Positions 7,187 to 15,162 of a stretch of DNA of 64,000 bases are shown here, piece after piece. Position 1 is the stretch's first letter; each line of letters begins with the position of its first letter. Origin of the DNA: Streptomyces sp. NBC_01476 (lineage in GTDB: Bacteria; Actinomycetota; Actinomycetes; Streptomycetales; Streptomycetaceae); contig NZ_CP109446.1 in assembly GCF_036227265.1 (NCBI RefSeq), forward strand, positions 5,276,001 through 5,340,000. Reading direction: 5' to 3'. Position numbers and translations under genes: made by a program. The notes under the pieces were generated by a model. The model did not search any database. It saw only the letters and a list, made by a program, of their open reading frames with translations, and had not been told where the DNA came from.

Positions 7187-8748
7187 TGGCCGTACGCATC
7201 CTCGCCGCCACCGGAGACCCTGACGCCGCCAGGGCGCTGCTCGGACTGCTCGGGCAACTGCCCGGCGCCGAACCCGGCCCGGCCGTCGGCGACTCCACCG
7301 CGCTGCTGGACACCCTCGCGCGCGCCGCCGAGACCGGGCTCGACGAACTGCCCGAAGTCGTCGTTCTGCACGACGCGATCGGCCCGATGCCCGCCCTCGA
7401 CCTGATCCGGGACGTGGCCCTGCGCTTCCCCGCGGTCGGCGTGGTGCTGCTCACCGCCGACCCCAGCCCGACGATGCTGGCCTCCGCGATGAACGTCGGA
7501 GCCCGCGGGGTCATCGGACTCCCCTTGTCCTACGACGAGTTGGGCGCCCGGGTGGAGGCAGCCGCCGGGTGGGCGGCCGGCGTGCGGCGGCACCTCAGCC
7601 CCAACCGGGCGTCCCTGCCCGCGGTGGCCGGCGGTGCCCTGGTCGCCGTGGCCGGCGCGAAGGGCGGCGTCGGCACCACCGTGATCGCCGTCCAACTCGC
7701 CCTGGCCGCCCACGCGTCGGGCCGCTCCACCGCCCTGGTCGACCTCGACCTCCAGGGCGGTGACATCGCCTCCTTCCTCGATGTCCAGTTCCGCCGCTCG
7801 GTCGCCGACCTCGCGGACATCGCCGACGTCTCCTCCCGCGTCCTGCACGACGCGATGTACGTCCACGAGTCGGGCCCCGCGCTGCTGCTGGCCCCGGCCG
7901 ACGGCGAACGCGGCGAGGAGGTCACCGACCGCTCGGCCCGGCTGGTGCTCGCCGCCCTGCGGCAACGGTACGAAGTCGTCGTGGTCGACTGCGGCACCCA
8001 GGTGACCAGCGCGAACGCGGTCGCCGTGGAGACCGCCGACGCCGCCGTCCTGGTCACCACCCCCGACGTCATCGCGGTCCGCGCGGCCAAGCGGATGGTG
8101 CGGATGTGGGACCGGCTGCAGATCCGTAAGCCGCAGGACACGACGACCGTCGTCAACCGGCACACCCGGTCGAGCGAGATCCAGCCGTCGCTGATCGGAC
8201 GCATCACCGGTACGAAGATCGCGGCCTCCGTGATCCCGGCCGGATTCCGCGAGTTGCAGGCCGTCATCGACGCGGGGCGGCTCCAGGACCTGGACAACCG
8301 GTCCACCGTCAAGGCCGGAATCTGGGCGCTGGCAGGGGAGTTGGGCCTGGTCGCGGGCGCGCCGGCGCTGCCGGCCGCACGCGGCAGGAAGCCGCGCCGC
8401 GGCGACCGCGGCCAAGTGACCCTGGAGACCCTCGGGATGACCCCGGTCATCCTGGTCACCCTGATCCTGGTCTGGCAGGCGGTCCTGGCCGGCTACACCT
8501 TCACCCTCGCGGGGAACGCGGCGGACAAGGCCGCCCGCGCGGCGGCGGTGGGTGGCGACGTCCCGGCGGCGGCCAGGAGCGACGTCCCCAGCGCGTGGGA
8601 CATCCGGGACCTGAACGTCTCCCGCTCCGACGGCCAGGTCTCGGTCTCCCTTTCGCTCCGGGTCCCGGTCCTCTTCCCGGGCGCGATCTCCTTCCCGGTC
8701 GACGTCGACGGCCACGCCGGCACGGTCGACGAGGAGCCTCCCCGGTGA
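7186..8748 (+). CDS. TadZ/CpaE-type ATPase fused to a TadE-type pilin domain
   Basis: 520 aa. Residues 1-135 form a receiver-like domain (VVVLHDAIGPMPALDLI; RGVIGLPLSYDEL). Residues about 145-395 are a MinD/ParA-class ATPase with deviant Walker A AKGGVGTT (K159) and DLDLQGGD. Residues about 400-520 carry a type IV pilin-like start: RG at 408-409, then QVTLE with Glu414 as E+5, and a hydrophobic helix of about 24 residues, as in TadE. TadZ normally positions the Tad machine in the cytoplasm and TadE is a separate minor pilin. Cleavage after G409 by the prepilin peptidase would release the ATPase from the membrane. ATG 7186 overlaps the preceding TGA; the stop overlaps the next GTG. Confidence 0.85.
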   Translation: MAVRILAATGDPDAARALLGLLGQLPGAEPGPAVGDSTALLDTLARAAETGLDELPEVVVLHDAIGPMPALDLIRDVALRFPAVGVVLLTADPSPTMLASAMNVGARGVIGLPLSYDELGARVEAAAGWAAGVRRHLSPNRASLPAVAGGALVAVAGAKGGVGTTVIAVQLALAAHASGRSTALVDLDLQGGDIASFLDVQFRRSVADLADIADVSSRVLHDAMYVHESGPALLLAPADGERGEEVTDRSARLVLAALRQRYEVVVVDCGTQVTSANAVAVETADAAVLVTTPDVIAVRAAKRMVRMWDRLQIRKPQDTTTVVNRHTRSSEIQPSLIGRITGTKIAASVIPAGFRELQAVIDAGRLQDLDNRSTVKAGIWALAGELGLVAGAPALPAARGRKPRRGDRGQVTLETLGMTPVILVTLILVWQAVLAGYTFTLAGNAADKAARAAAVGGDVPAAARSDVPSAWDIRDLNVSRSDGQVSVSLSLRVPVLFPGAISFPVDVDGHAGTVDEEPPR

Positions 8749-9416
8749 CCCCGGCAGGGATCCCGGGGGTGATTTCGGGAGCGGCCCCGGGAGGATCCCG
8801 GGCAGTGATCCCGGGAGCGGCCCCGGGGGTGATTTCGGGAGCGGCCCCGGCAGCGATCCCGGGAGGTGCTCCGGCAGTGATCCCGGGAGCGGCCCGGGCA
8901 GCTGCCCCCGCCGCCCCCGTCGCCTCCGCCGTCCGTGTACCCCGGTCGGGCACGCCGGCGCCCTCCCGGCCGGCCGCCCCGGCCGCCCCGGGCGTCCCGG
9001 GCGTCCGCGCGGCGGCCCGCCGCGCCTCGCGGCAGTGGGTGCGGGCCGCGCGGGCGACCTGGCGGGAGAGGGGCGTCGCGTCGCTTGAGTACCTGGGGAT
9101 GCTGCCCTTCCTGCTGCTCATCGCGCTCGCCGGGATCCAGCTCGGGATCGCCGCGTACTGCGGGGAGCAGGCCGGGACGGCGGCCCGTGCCGCGGCCCGT
9201 ACCGCGGCCGAACCTGACCCGCACGCGGACGCCGCGCAGGCCGGCGCGAACGCCGTCAGCGGATGGGTGAACCCGAGCATCACCTTTCCGCGCAGCGACA
9301 ACCTGACCGTGACGGCGACCGCGACCGTACGGATTCCCTCCGTGCTGCCCGGGCTGAGCTTCCTCGACCCGGTCAGCCGGTCCGCGACGATGCCGAGGGA
9401 GGACACGACGCCGTGA
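8745..9416 (+). CDS. TadE-like pseudopilin with octapeptide-repeat leader
   Basis: 223 aa from GTG 8745, which overlaps the previous stop; GAGGAG lies nearby. Residues 8-51 are five eight-residue repeats of type [AG]-V/A-I-P/S-G-A-A-P. A Pro/Ala/Arg-rich stretch follows. The pilin signature is RG then VASLEYLG with Glu at +5, plus a hydrophobic helix of about 22 residues, and a periplasm-type domain rich in Ala follows. The leader before the predicted cleavage site is over 100 residues, against the short leader usual for TadE. It is probably a minor pilin processed by the peptidase at 16942-17655. Confidence 0.75.
   Translation: MTPAGIPGVISGAAPGGSRAVIPGAAPGVISGAAPAAIPGGAPAVIPGAARAAAPAAPVASAVRVPRSGTPAPSRPAAPAAPGVPGVRAAARRASRQWVRAARATWRERGVASLEYLGMLPFLLLIALAGIQLGIAAYCGEQAGTAARAAARTAAEPDPHADAAQAGANAVSGWVNPSITFPRSDNLTVTATATVRIPSVLPGLSFLDPVSRSATMPREDTTP
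8766..8897 (+). repeat. 24-bp in-frame repeats inside the tadE-like gene
   Basis: Units beginning GTGATYYCGGGAGC start at 8769, 8805, 8829 and 8877, with a diverged unit at 8853. The spacing is 24 bp apart from one 12-bp insertion. They encode octapeptides and keep frame, so copy number can change without breaking the protein. Confidence 0.75.
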
Positions 9417-10747
9417 GCCTTCGCGCCCGCCTCGCCGTGGAAGAGGCCACCCCGCAGACCCAGGAAAGCCACCTGATCGCGGTCTACCGGGCCAAACTGC
9501 TCCAGGAGATCGACCTCGCGGAGATGTCCGCGCTGGCCGCCGCCGAGCGCCGCGCCCGGCTCGAACGCGTCCTCGGGCACATCGTCAGCCGGGAAGGCCC
9601 GGTGCTCTCGACCACCGAGCGGGCCGCGCTGATCCGCCGGGTGGTGGACGAGGCGCTGGGCCTCGGCATCCTCGAACCCCTCCTGGAAGACCCGTCCGTC
9701 ACCGAGATCATGGTCAACGGCCCGGACAAGATCTACGTCGAACGCGGTGGCCGCGTCGAGCAGGTCGCGGCCCGTTTCTCCTCCGCCGAACAGCTCCTGC
9801 AGACCATCGAACGCATTGTCTCCACCGTCAACCGCCGGGTGGACGAGTCCAATCCGATGGTCGACGCCCGCCTCCCTTCGGGCGAACGCGTCAACGTCAT
9901 CATCCCGCCGCTCTCCCTGACCGGCCCCACTCTCACCATCCGCCGCTTCCCGCGCGCGTACACCCTGCAGGAACTCATCGCGCTCGGCACGCTGGACGAG
10001 CACATGCTGCTCCTGCTCTCCGCCTTCGTCCGCGCCAAGTGCAACATCATCGTCAGCGGCGGCACCGGTTCGGGGAAGACCACGCTGCTCAACGCCCTGT
10101 CCGGGCTGATCCCGGACGGCGAGCGGATCATCACCGTCGAGGACGCGGCCGAACTCCAGCTCCAGCAGGAGCACGTGATCCGGCTGGAGTCGCGCCCGCC
10201 GAACGTCGAGGGCGAAGGCCGCGTCACCATCCGCGACCTGGTGCGCAACAGCCTGCGGATGCGGCCCGACCGGATCATCGTCGGCGAGGTCCGCGGCGGC
10301 GAGACCCTGGACATGCTCCAGGCGATGTCCACCGGCCACGACGGCTCGCTGGCCACCGTGCACGCCAACTCCGCAGAGGACGCGGTGCTCCGGCTGCAGA
10401 CGCTGGCGTCGATGAGCGAGGTGAAGATCCCGTTCGAGGCGCTCCGCGACCAGATCAACTCGGCGGTGGACGTCCTGGTCCAGCTCCACCGGCACGTCGA
10501 CGGCACCCGGCGGATCGCCGAGATCGCGGTCCTGTCCTCGCGCGGCCGGGACTCCTTCGTCCTCGCCTCCGCCACCCGCTTCCGCGCCGAACCGCTGGGC
10601 GTGGACCGTATCGTCCGCGGCTGGTACGAACACCGGCCGGTGCCACGGGAGATCGGCGAGCGCCTCTACCTGGCCGGCGAACACGTACCGGCGGCCTTCG
10701 GGATCGGGGCGAGCGAACTGGAACTCGACAGCCGGGAGGCGAAATGA
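9413..10747 (+). CDS. cpaF: Tad pilus ATPase TadA/CpaF
   Basis: 444 aa. It is a type II/IV secretion ATPase of the CpaF subgroup, with an N-terminal domain (SVTEIMVNGPDKIYVERGG), Walker A GGTGSGKTT at 216-224, an Asp-box/Walker B region (RMRPDRIIVGEVRGGE), and a His box (TGHDGSLATVHAN). It powers Flp pilus assembly at the cytoplasmic face together with TadB and TadC. GTG 9413 overlaps the previous stop and has GAGGGAGG upstream. A long open frame before 9413 is a shadow. Confidence 0.95.
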   Translation: MSLRARLAVEEATPQTQESHLIAVYRAKLLQEIDLAEMSALAAAERRARLERVLGHIVSREGPVLSTTERAALIRRVVDEALGLGILEPLLEDPSVTEIMVNGPDKIYVERGGRVEQVAARFSSAEQLLQTIERIVSTVNRRVDESNPMVDARLPSGERVNVIIPPLSLTGPTLTIRRFPRAYTLQELIALGTLDEHMLLLLSAFVRAKCNIIVSGGTGSGKTTLLNALSGLIPDGERIITVEDAAELQLQQEHVIRLESRPPNVEGEGRVTIRDLVRNSLRMRPDRIIVGEVRGGETLDMLQAMSTGHDGSLATVHANSAEDAVLRLQTLASMSEVKIPFEALRDQINSAVDVLVQLHRHVDGTRRIAEIAVLSSRGRDSFVLASATRFRAEPLGVDRIVRGWYEHRPVPREIGERLYLAGEHVPAAFGIGASELELDSREAK

Positions 10748-11724
10748 CGCGGCCCGCCACGACCGCGCTGGGATCGGGACCCGCCTGGGCCACCGGCCCC
10801 TACCCCCTGCTGGTCATCCTGCTCACCACCGTCGCGCTGGTCCTCGGCGTGTGGGGTCTGCACGCGTGGCGCGGCGGGCGGGCGGACCGCGCGGCCCTCG
10901 TGGAGCGGCTGGCCGGCGACCCCGGCCGCGGCCCGCACCGCCCCGCCTTCTCCGGGCTCGACCGGCGGGTGCGGGGATACGCGTGGGGCAAGCGGCTCGA
11001 AGGGCGGCTCGCCGCGACCGGGACGGACTTGACGCCGGGGCAGTTCACCGCGGCCTTCGCGGGAGTGGTGGCGGCGGCCTGGCTGCTGGCGGCGCTGATC
11101 CTGGCGCCGTTCTTCGGCCCGATCGCCGCGCTGATCGCGGCCTGGGCCGCGTACTCCTTCCTCTCCTGGCGCCGCCGCGTGCGCACCGAACGCCTCATCG
11201 CCCAACTCCCCGACCTCGCCCGCGTCCTGGCCAACGCCACCCAGGCCGGCCTGGCCCTGCGCACCGCGGTCTCCATGGCCGCCGACGAACTGGACGCCCC
11301 GGCAGGCGAGGAGCTGAAGCAGGTCGCCGACGCGATGGCCCTCGGCCACTCCGTCGAGGACGCCCTCGGCGAACTCCAACAGCGCCTCCCGAGCCGCGAG
11401 TTGATCGTCCTGGTCTCCACCCTCGTCCTCTCCAGCCGCGCCGGCGGCTCCGTCGTGGAGTCCCTCCGCAACCTCACGGTGACCCTGGAGGAACGCAAGG
11501 AGACCCGCCGCGAGGTGCGGACGCAGATGTCGCAGGTGACGGTTACGGCGTACGCGATCCCGGTGATGGGCATCGGCTCGCTGTTACTGCTTGACCGCGT
11601 GATGCCCGGCTCGCTCGGCGCTCTGACCGGCTCGAATCTCGGCCGGATCTGTGTACTGATCTCGCTGAGCCTCTACGTGGTCGGCTTCATGCTCATCCGC
11701 CGGATGTCCCGGACCGACGTGTGA
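10744..11724 (+). CDS. tadB: Tad pilus inner-membrane platform protein TadB
   Basis: 326 aa. It has an N-terminal membrane helix (PYPLLVILLTTVALVLG), two central helices (about 100-135), a T2SSF cytoplasmic domain (LPDLARVLANATQAGLALRTA; LVLSSRAGGSVVESL) and C-terminal helices. With TadC it forms the membrane platform on which the CpaF motor acts. ATG 10744 overlaps the cpaF stop as ATGA. Confidence 0.9.
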   Translation: MTRPATTALGSGPAWATGPYPLLVILLTTVALVLGVWGLHAWRGGRADRAALVERLAGDPGRGPHRPAFSGLDRRVRGYAWGKRLEGRLAATGTDLTPGQFTAAFAGVVAAAWLLAALILAPFFGPIAALIAAWAAYSFLSWRRRVRTERLIAQLPDLARVLANATQAGLALRTAVSMAADELDAPAGEELKQVADAMALGHSVEDALGELQQRLPSRELIVLVSTLVLSSRAGGSVVESLRNLTVTLEERKETRREVRTQMSQVTVTAYAIPVMGIGSLLLLDRVMPGSLGALTGSNLGRICVLISLSLYVVGFMLIRRMSRTDV

Positions 11725-11734
11725 GGTGACGACG

Positions 11735-12634
11735 ATGACCCTGATCGGCCTTGGACTCGCGCTGGCGTTCGCCGTCTGCGCGGTCGGCGTCGTCTACGCG
11801 ATCGGACTGCTGCGAGCGGACGTCAAGCTCCCTGACGACCTGGCGCTGGCCCTGGAGATCGGCCGGACCCGAACCACCCGCACAGGCAATGCCATTGACC
11901 GGATCGGCATCCGCTGGGCTCCCATGGTCCTGCGGATGATGGGACCGGCCCGGATAGCCCGGATCCGGGACCGACTCGATCACGCCGGCCACCCGTACGG
12001 ACTGACGGTCGAGCGGTACGCGGCCCGCCGCGCCGTCTACGGATTCGTCGGCGGGCTCGGCGGTCTTGTGCTTCTTTCCCGCGGGAGTTGGCTGCTGGCG
12101 TTGCTCGTCCTTGCCTACGGCTGGTGGTTCGCCGACATCACCATCTGGGTGGCGGTCCGGCGCCGCCGCGACGACATCGAGCGGACGCTTCCCGATTTCC
12201 TGGACGTCCTCGCGGTCGTGGTCAGCGCCGGCCTCGGCTTCCGGCAGGCGCTGGAACGCGTCAACTCGGTCTACAGGGGCCCTTGGTCGGATGAGATCCG
12301 CATCGCCCTTCGGCAGATGGACGTCGGCGTCAGCCGCCGCGACGCCTTCGACCAGCTGCGCGAGCGCAACCGCAGCGAGCAGGTGGCCCAGTTCGTCTCC
12401 GCACTCCAGCAAGGTGAGGAGCTCGGCGCTCCCATCGCCCGCACGCTGCTGCAGATCGCCCAGGACATGCGCCGTACCGAAGCGCAGAACGCCCGCCGCC
12501 GCGCAGCCCGGATGGTCCCGCGCGCGACCGGCGTCATCACCCTGCTGCTGGTTCCGGCCACCATGATCCTTTTGATCTCCGGCACGATCATCGGCTCCCA
12601 GACCCACTTCGGGGACCTCTTCGGAAATGGGTGA
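11735..12634 (+). CDS. tadC: Tad pilus membrane platform protein TadC
   Basis: 299 aa from ATG 11735, with AGGTGA at 11724-11729 as RBS; an in-frame GTG at 11726 is a weaker choice. An N-terminal helix, a mid helix pair (about 95-135), the T2SSF domain (LPDFLDVLAVVVSAGLGFRQA; QQGEELGAPIARTL) and a final helix are visible. It is the partner of TadB. A gap of 275 bp to flp follows, so the pilin may have its own promoter. Confidence 0.9.
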   Translation: MTLIGLGLALAFAVCAVGVVYAIGLLRADVKLPDDLALALEIGRTRTTRTGNAIDRIGIRWAPMVLRMMGPARIARIRDRLDHAGHPYGLTVERYAARRAVYGFVGGLGGLVLLSRGSWLLALLVLAYGWWFADITIWVAVRRRRDDIERTLPDFLDVLAVVVSAGLGFRQALERVNSVYRGPWSDEIRIALRQMDVGVSRRDAFDQLRERNRSEQVAQFVSALQQGEELGAPIARTLLQIAQDMRRTEAQNARRRAARMVPRATGVITLLLVPATMILLISGTIIGSQTHFGDLFGNG

Positions 12635-12757
12635 TTACGGTGCCACGGAGGGTAGTTGGGAGTCATGCTGGCGGGTGTCGCTATATCGGCGGAACCCGCA
12701 GGAATTCGGTCTCTCACAGCTCAACCGGGTGCGGATGCCCGGGACTCGGGTGTACCT

Positions 12758-12787
12758 TTGCATTCGCAACCATATTTGCACCTGCAA
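12758..12787. promoter_or_regulatory. Two tandem TTGC/GCAA palindromes upstream of flp
   Basis: TTGCATTCGCAA at 12758-12769 and TTGCACCTGCAA at 12776-12787 are dyads repeated with an 18-bp period, each followed by CCA. They lie 123 bp before the flp start in a 275-bp gap (12635-12909) without a credible gene. This looks like a paired operator; the binding protein is unknown. Confidence 0.45.
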
Positions 12788-12909
12788 CCAGTTACTGCGA
12801 ATCCGCACCACGACCAGCGAGAGGCGGTGCGCCGTGTCCCCCTTCCCCGACAGGCCGTACGCGGGCGCCGAACGCAATAGCCAGGTGACAAAGGATGGGG
12901 CGAACAATC

Positions 12910-13113
12910 ATGAACAGGTGGCTAGTCCGGCACTTCGTCCGGATCCGCAATCGGGTGGTCGAGCACGGACACGACCGCGGCCAGGGAGCGATGGAATACC
13001 TCGGCCTGGCGGTGGTGATCGCGGTGATCATCGGAGTGCTCAGCACGACCAGCATCGGCGATGCGATCCTCACCGCGATCCTCAACAAGATCAGCGCGAT
13101 CGCCGGCGCCTGA
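12910..13113 (+). CDS. flp: Flp-type IVb major pilin
   Basis: 67 aa from ATG 12910 (an in-frame ATG at 12895 would add five residues). A short basic leader ends in RG, followed by QGAMEYLG: Glu at +5 and Tyr at +6 are the Flp hallmark. A hydrophobic helix follows and the protein ends after IAGA, the small size expected. After cleavage by the A24 peptidase it should polymerise into the pilus. Its TGA overlaps the CTG proposed as the next start. Confidence 0.9.
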   Translation: MNRWLVRHFVRIRNRVVEHGHDRGQGAMEYLGLAVVIAVIIGVLSTTSIGDAILTAILNKISAIAGA

Positions 13114-13703
13114 GCCGCGCGCCACGCGGAGACAGGGGCCAGACCGTCGGCATCTACATCGTCGCCATGGCCGCCCTGTTCTTCCTGGCCTTCGCCTACT
13201 TCGCGGTCGGTCAGGCGGCCGTGGTCCGCAACGGCGCGCAGACCGCGGCCGACGCGGCGGCGATCGCGGCGGCCCGTGAGCAGCGTGACGCGGTGCATGA
13301 CGCCTTCCTGGCCGCGCTGTTGTCCGGTGATGCCGACGCTTTGCGGCGACTACTGGACAATGTGGCCGCGGGCCTCGGCGCGGGCTGCCCCGACGCCGCG
13401 GCGACCTATGCCGCGGACAACAGCGCCCGGGTGACCACCTGCGTCCCCGTATCGGGCCCGCCGGGCTGGCACGTGGGAGTCGCTTCGCTGGGGACCGTGG
13501 GCCGGTCCGTGGTCAAGGGCACCGAGGGTATCCACGCCACGGCGCACGCCACCGCGGTGATCGAACCGCGCTGCGTGCTGGACGAGACCAACAAGCCTGT
13601 TGTGGACTTCACTTGCGACAACGGACCGCTGGACATCGACCCGACCCAGTCGGGGTTCACTCTGAACCTGTCGGACTTCTACACCGTCCATCTGAGCGAC
13701 TGA
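13110..13703 (+). CDS. TadG/TadE-like pilus protein, probably starting at CTG
   Basis: 197 aa if started at CTG 13110. The N-terminus has RGDRGQTVG then a hydrophobic helix (about 17-38) and GAQTAADAAAIAAA, the TadE/TadG-like envelope-pilin signature. The rest is an extracellular domain with four cysteines. No ATG, GTG or TTG lies near the expected start: the frame is open far upstream, but only over flp in another frame. CTG 13110 overlaps the flp stop (CTGA), the same overlap logic as other genes here. ATG 13167 would delete half the membrane helix. Gene is fairly sure, start uncertain. Confidence 0.7.
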   Translation: MSRAPRGDRGQTVGIYIVAMAALFFLAFAYFAVGQAAVVRNGAQTAADAAAIAAAREQRDAVHDAFLAALLSGDADALRRLLDNVAAGLGAGCPDAAATYAADNSARVTTCVPVSGPPGWHVGVASLGTVGRSVVKGTEGIHATAHATAVIEPRCVLDETNKPVVDFTCDNGPLDIDPTQSGFTLNLSDFYTVHLSD

Positions 13704-13734
13704 CGTCGGCTGACCAGTGAGGAGTTCCCACGTA

Positions 13735-14331
13735 ATGAGCAAGGGCCACGGGCGCAGAACGGCCGGCGCGGCGGCGGCGATTGTCACTCTCTCAGTCCTG
13801 CTCGCCGGCTGTGGCGGTGGCGGTGGGGGCGATGACAAAGCCGGCGGCGCGACGCCTCCGACCACCGGCGCGACCACGTCGGCCGGCAACGGTACGACCG
13901 GGGGAGACCAGACACCCTCAGCCGAACCGACCCAGATCCTCGCGCAGATCAAGGGCGCGGACGACGTCGTGGTCACGCTCAATTCGGCGGTCCGTGACCA
14001 GGACGGATATGTGACCGTTCAGGGGACGCTCACCAATAACGGCACGTCGATTTTCGACGCGGTGGCCTGGCGGGGACAGGAGACGGCGCTGGTGCCGTCC
14101 GGGCCATCGGTGGCCGGCGCCGTCCTGATCGACGAGGCGGGAAAGAAGCGTTACTACGTCCTGCGTGACACCGACGGGAAGTGCCTGTGCACGACCGGCC
14201 TGATCGGCATCAAGCCCAAGGAATCCCGCCCGATCTTCGCCCAGTTCCCCGCCCCTCCGGCGGCCACCACGCAGGTGCAGTTCGAGCTGCCGACCATGCC
14301 CCCCGCCAAAATCACCATCTCGGAGGGGTGA
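13735..14331 (+). CDS. Secreted lipoprotein of the Tad locus
   Basis: 198 aa from ATG 13735, with GAGGAG at 13719-13724. The signal peptide ends in lipobox LAGC with lipidated Cys26, followed by Gly and Thr/Ser-rich linker, then a beta-rich domain (about 65-198; VTVQGTLTNNGTSIFDAVAW). No named family recognised. It sits between the TadG-like gene and the OmpA-domain gene with short gaps, so it probably works with the pilus at the outer face of the membrane. A Gram-positive lipoprotein might replace the outer-membrane parts of classical Tad systems; this is inference. Confidence 0.8.
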   Translation: MSKGHGRRTAGAAAAIVTLSVLLAGCGGGGGGDDKAGGATPPTTGATTSAGNGTTGGDQTPSAEPTQILAQIKGADDVVVTLNSAVRDQDGYVTVQGTLTNNGTSIFDAVAWRGQETALVPSGPSVAGAVLIDEAGKKRYYVLRDTDGKCLCTTGLIGIKPKESRPIFAQFPAPPAATTQVQFELPTMPPAKITISEG

Positions 14332-14338
14332 GCCCGAC

Positions 14339-15010
14339 GTGAAACGTGGCGCTTCGAGGAGGCCGGGGGCCGTGGCGGTGACGCTGGGCGCGGTGGTGGT
14401 CGTGGTGCTGGCCGCGGGGACGGTGAACGGGTCGGTCGCGGTGGCGGACACGAACCCGCCGCCGAGCGCCGGGGAGGACACGCCGGCGGCGCCGGTGGCG
14501 ATCGACCCCGCCTCGCCGGGGCTGAAGCTGCCCGAGGGGGCGACGCTCGCGCCGTCGAAGGTGCTGGACATCGTGTCGGTGACGGACGAGAGCGCGGTGG
14601 CCGCGAGCCAGCCGCAGCAGCGGCAGGAGACGTCGAACTCGACGGTGACCTACGCCCTCCAGGCCGAGGTGCTCTTCGGGAAGGACAGCTCGAAGCTCGC
14701 GCCGGCCGCCACCGGCCGGATCCAGGCCATCGCCAACGACATCAACGCGCGACACGTCTCGTCACCCATCCGTGTCTTCGGGTTCACCGACAATCTGGGC
14801 AGCAGCGAGCACGGCGACGTGCTCTCCAAGGCGCGCGCGGACTCGGTTTACAAAGTCCTGGCAACGGAACTCGACAATCTCGGTGACGCATCCCACACCT
14901 TCCAGGTGCGGGGCTACGGCGAGGATTACCCGATCGCTGACAATTCCACCGAAAGCGGGCGCCAGCAGAACCGGAGGGTCGAGATCACTTTCACCCCGCC
15001 TGCCGCGTAA
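14339..15010 (+). CDS. OmpA-family peptidoglycan-binding protein
   Basis: 223 aa from GTG 14339, RBS GGAGGGG at 14321-14327. A hydrophobic segment (about 12-36) acts as signal peptide or anchor, followed by a Pro/Ala linker and a C-terminal OmpA domain (about 105-223): EVLFGKDSSKLAP, GFTDNLGSSEHGD, LSKARADSVY and GRQQNRRVEI. OmpA domains bind peptidoglycan non-covalently. It is last in the pilus run and is followed by a strong terminator, so it may anchor the machine in the wall. Confidence 0.85.
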   Translation: MKRGASRRPGAVAVTLGAVVVVVLAAGTVNGSVAVADTNPPPSAGEDTPAAPVAIDPASPGLKLPEGATLAPSKVLDIVSVTDESAVAASQPQQRQETSNSTVTYALQAEVLFGKDSSKLAPAATGRIQAIANDINARHVSSPIRVFGFTDNLGSSEHGDVLSKARADSVYKVLATELDNLGDASHTFQVRGYGEDYPIADNSTESGRQQNRRVEITFTPPAA

Positions 15011-15056
15011 CGGCCTGAGCAGTGGGTCGGACGCGGTACGGTGTAACTCCCCCCCT

Positions 15057-15099
15057 CGGGCCGGTTCGCTCTCCCCCCCTGCGAGCCGGCCCGTTTTTT
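15057..15099 (+). terminator. Rho-independent terminator after the Tad operon
   Basis: Arms CGGGCCGGTTCGC (15057-15069) and GCGAGCCGGCCCG (15081-15093) pair with one G-T, directly followed by six T (15094-15099). It ends the pilus operon 47 bp after the OmpA-protein stop. Confidence 0.85.
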
Positions 15100-15162
15100 C
15101 TTTCCCGGTCCGGGCCCGGCCCCCACCCGCACGATCGCGCCATGGCCGCGCCACACCCGCAC

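Noticed and set aside
12631-12888. Small forward frames between tadC and flp
   Set aside because: No RBS, no conserved feature, and several frames overlap; the region reads better as a promoter or leader.
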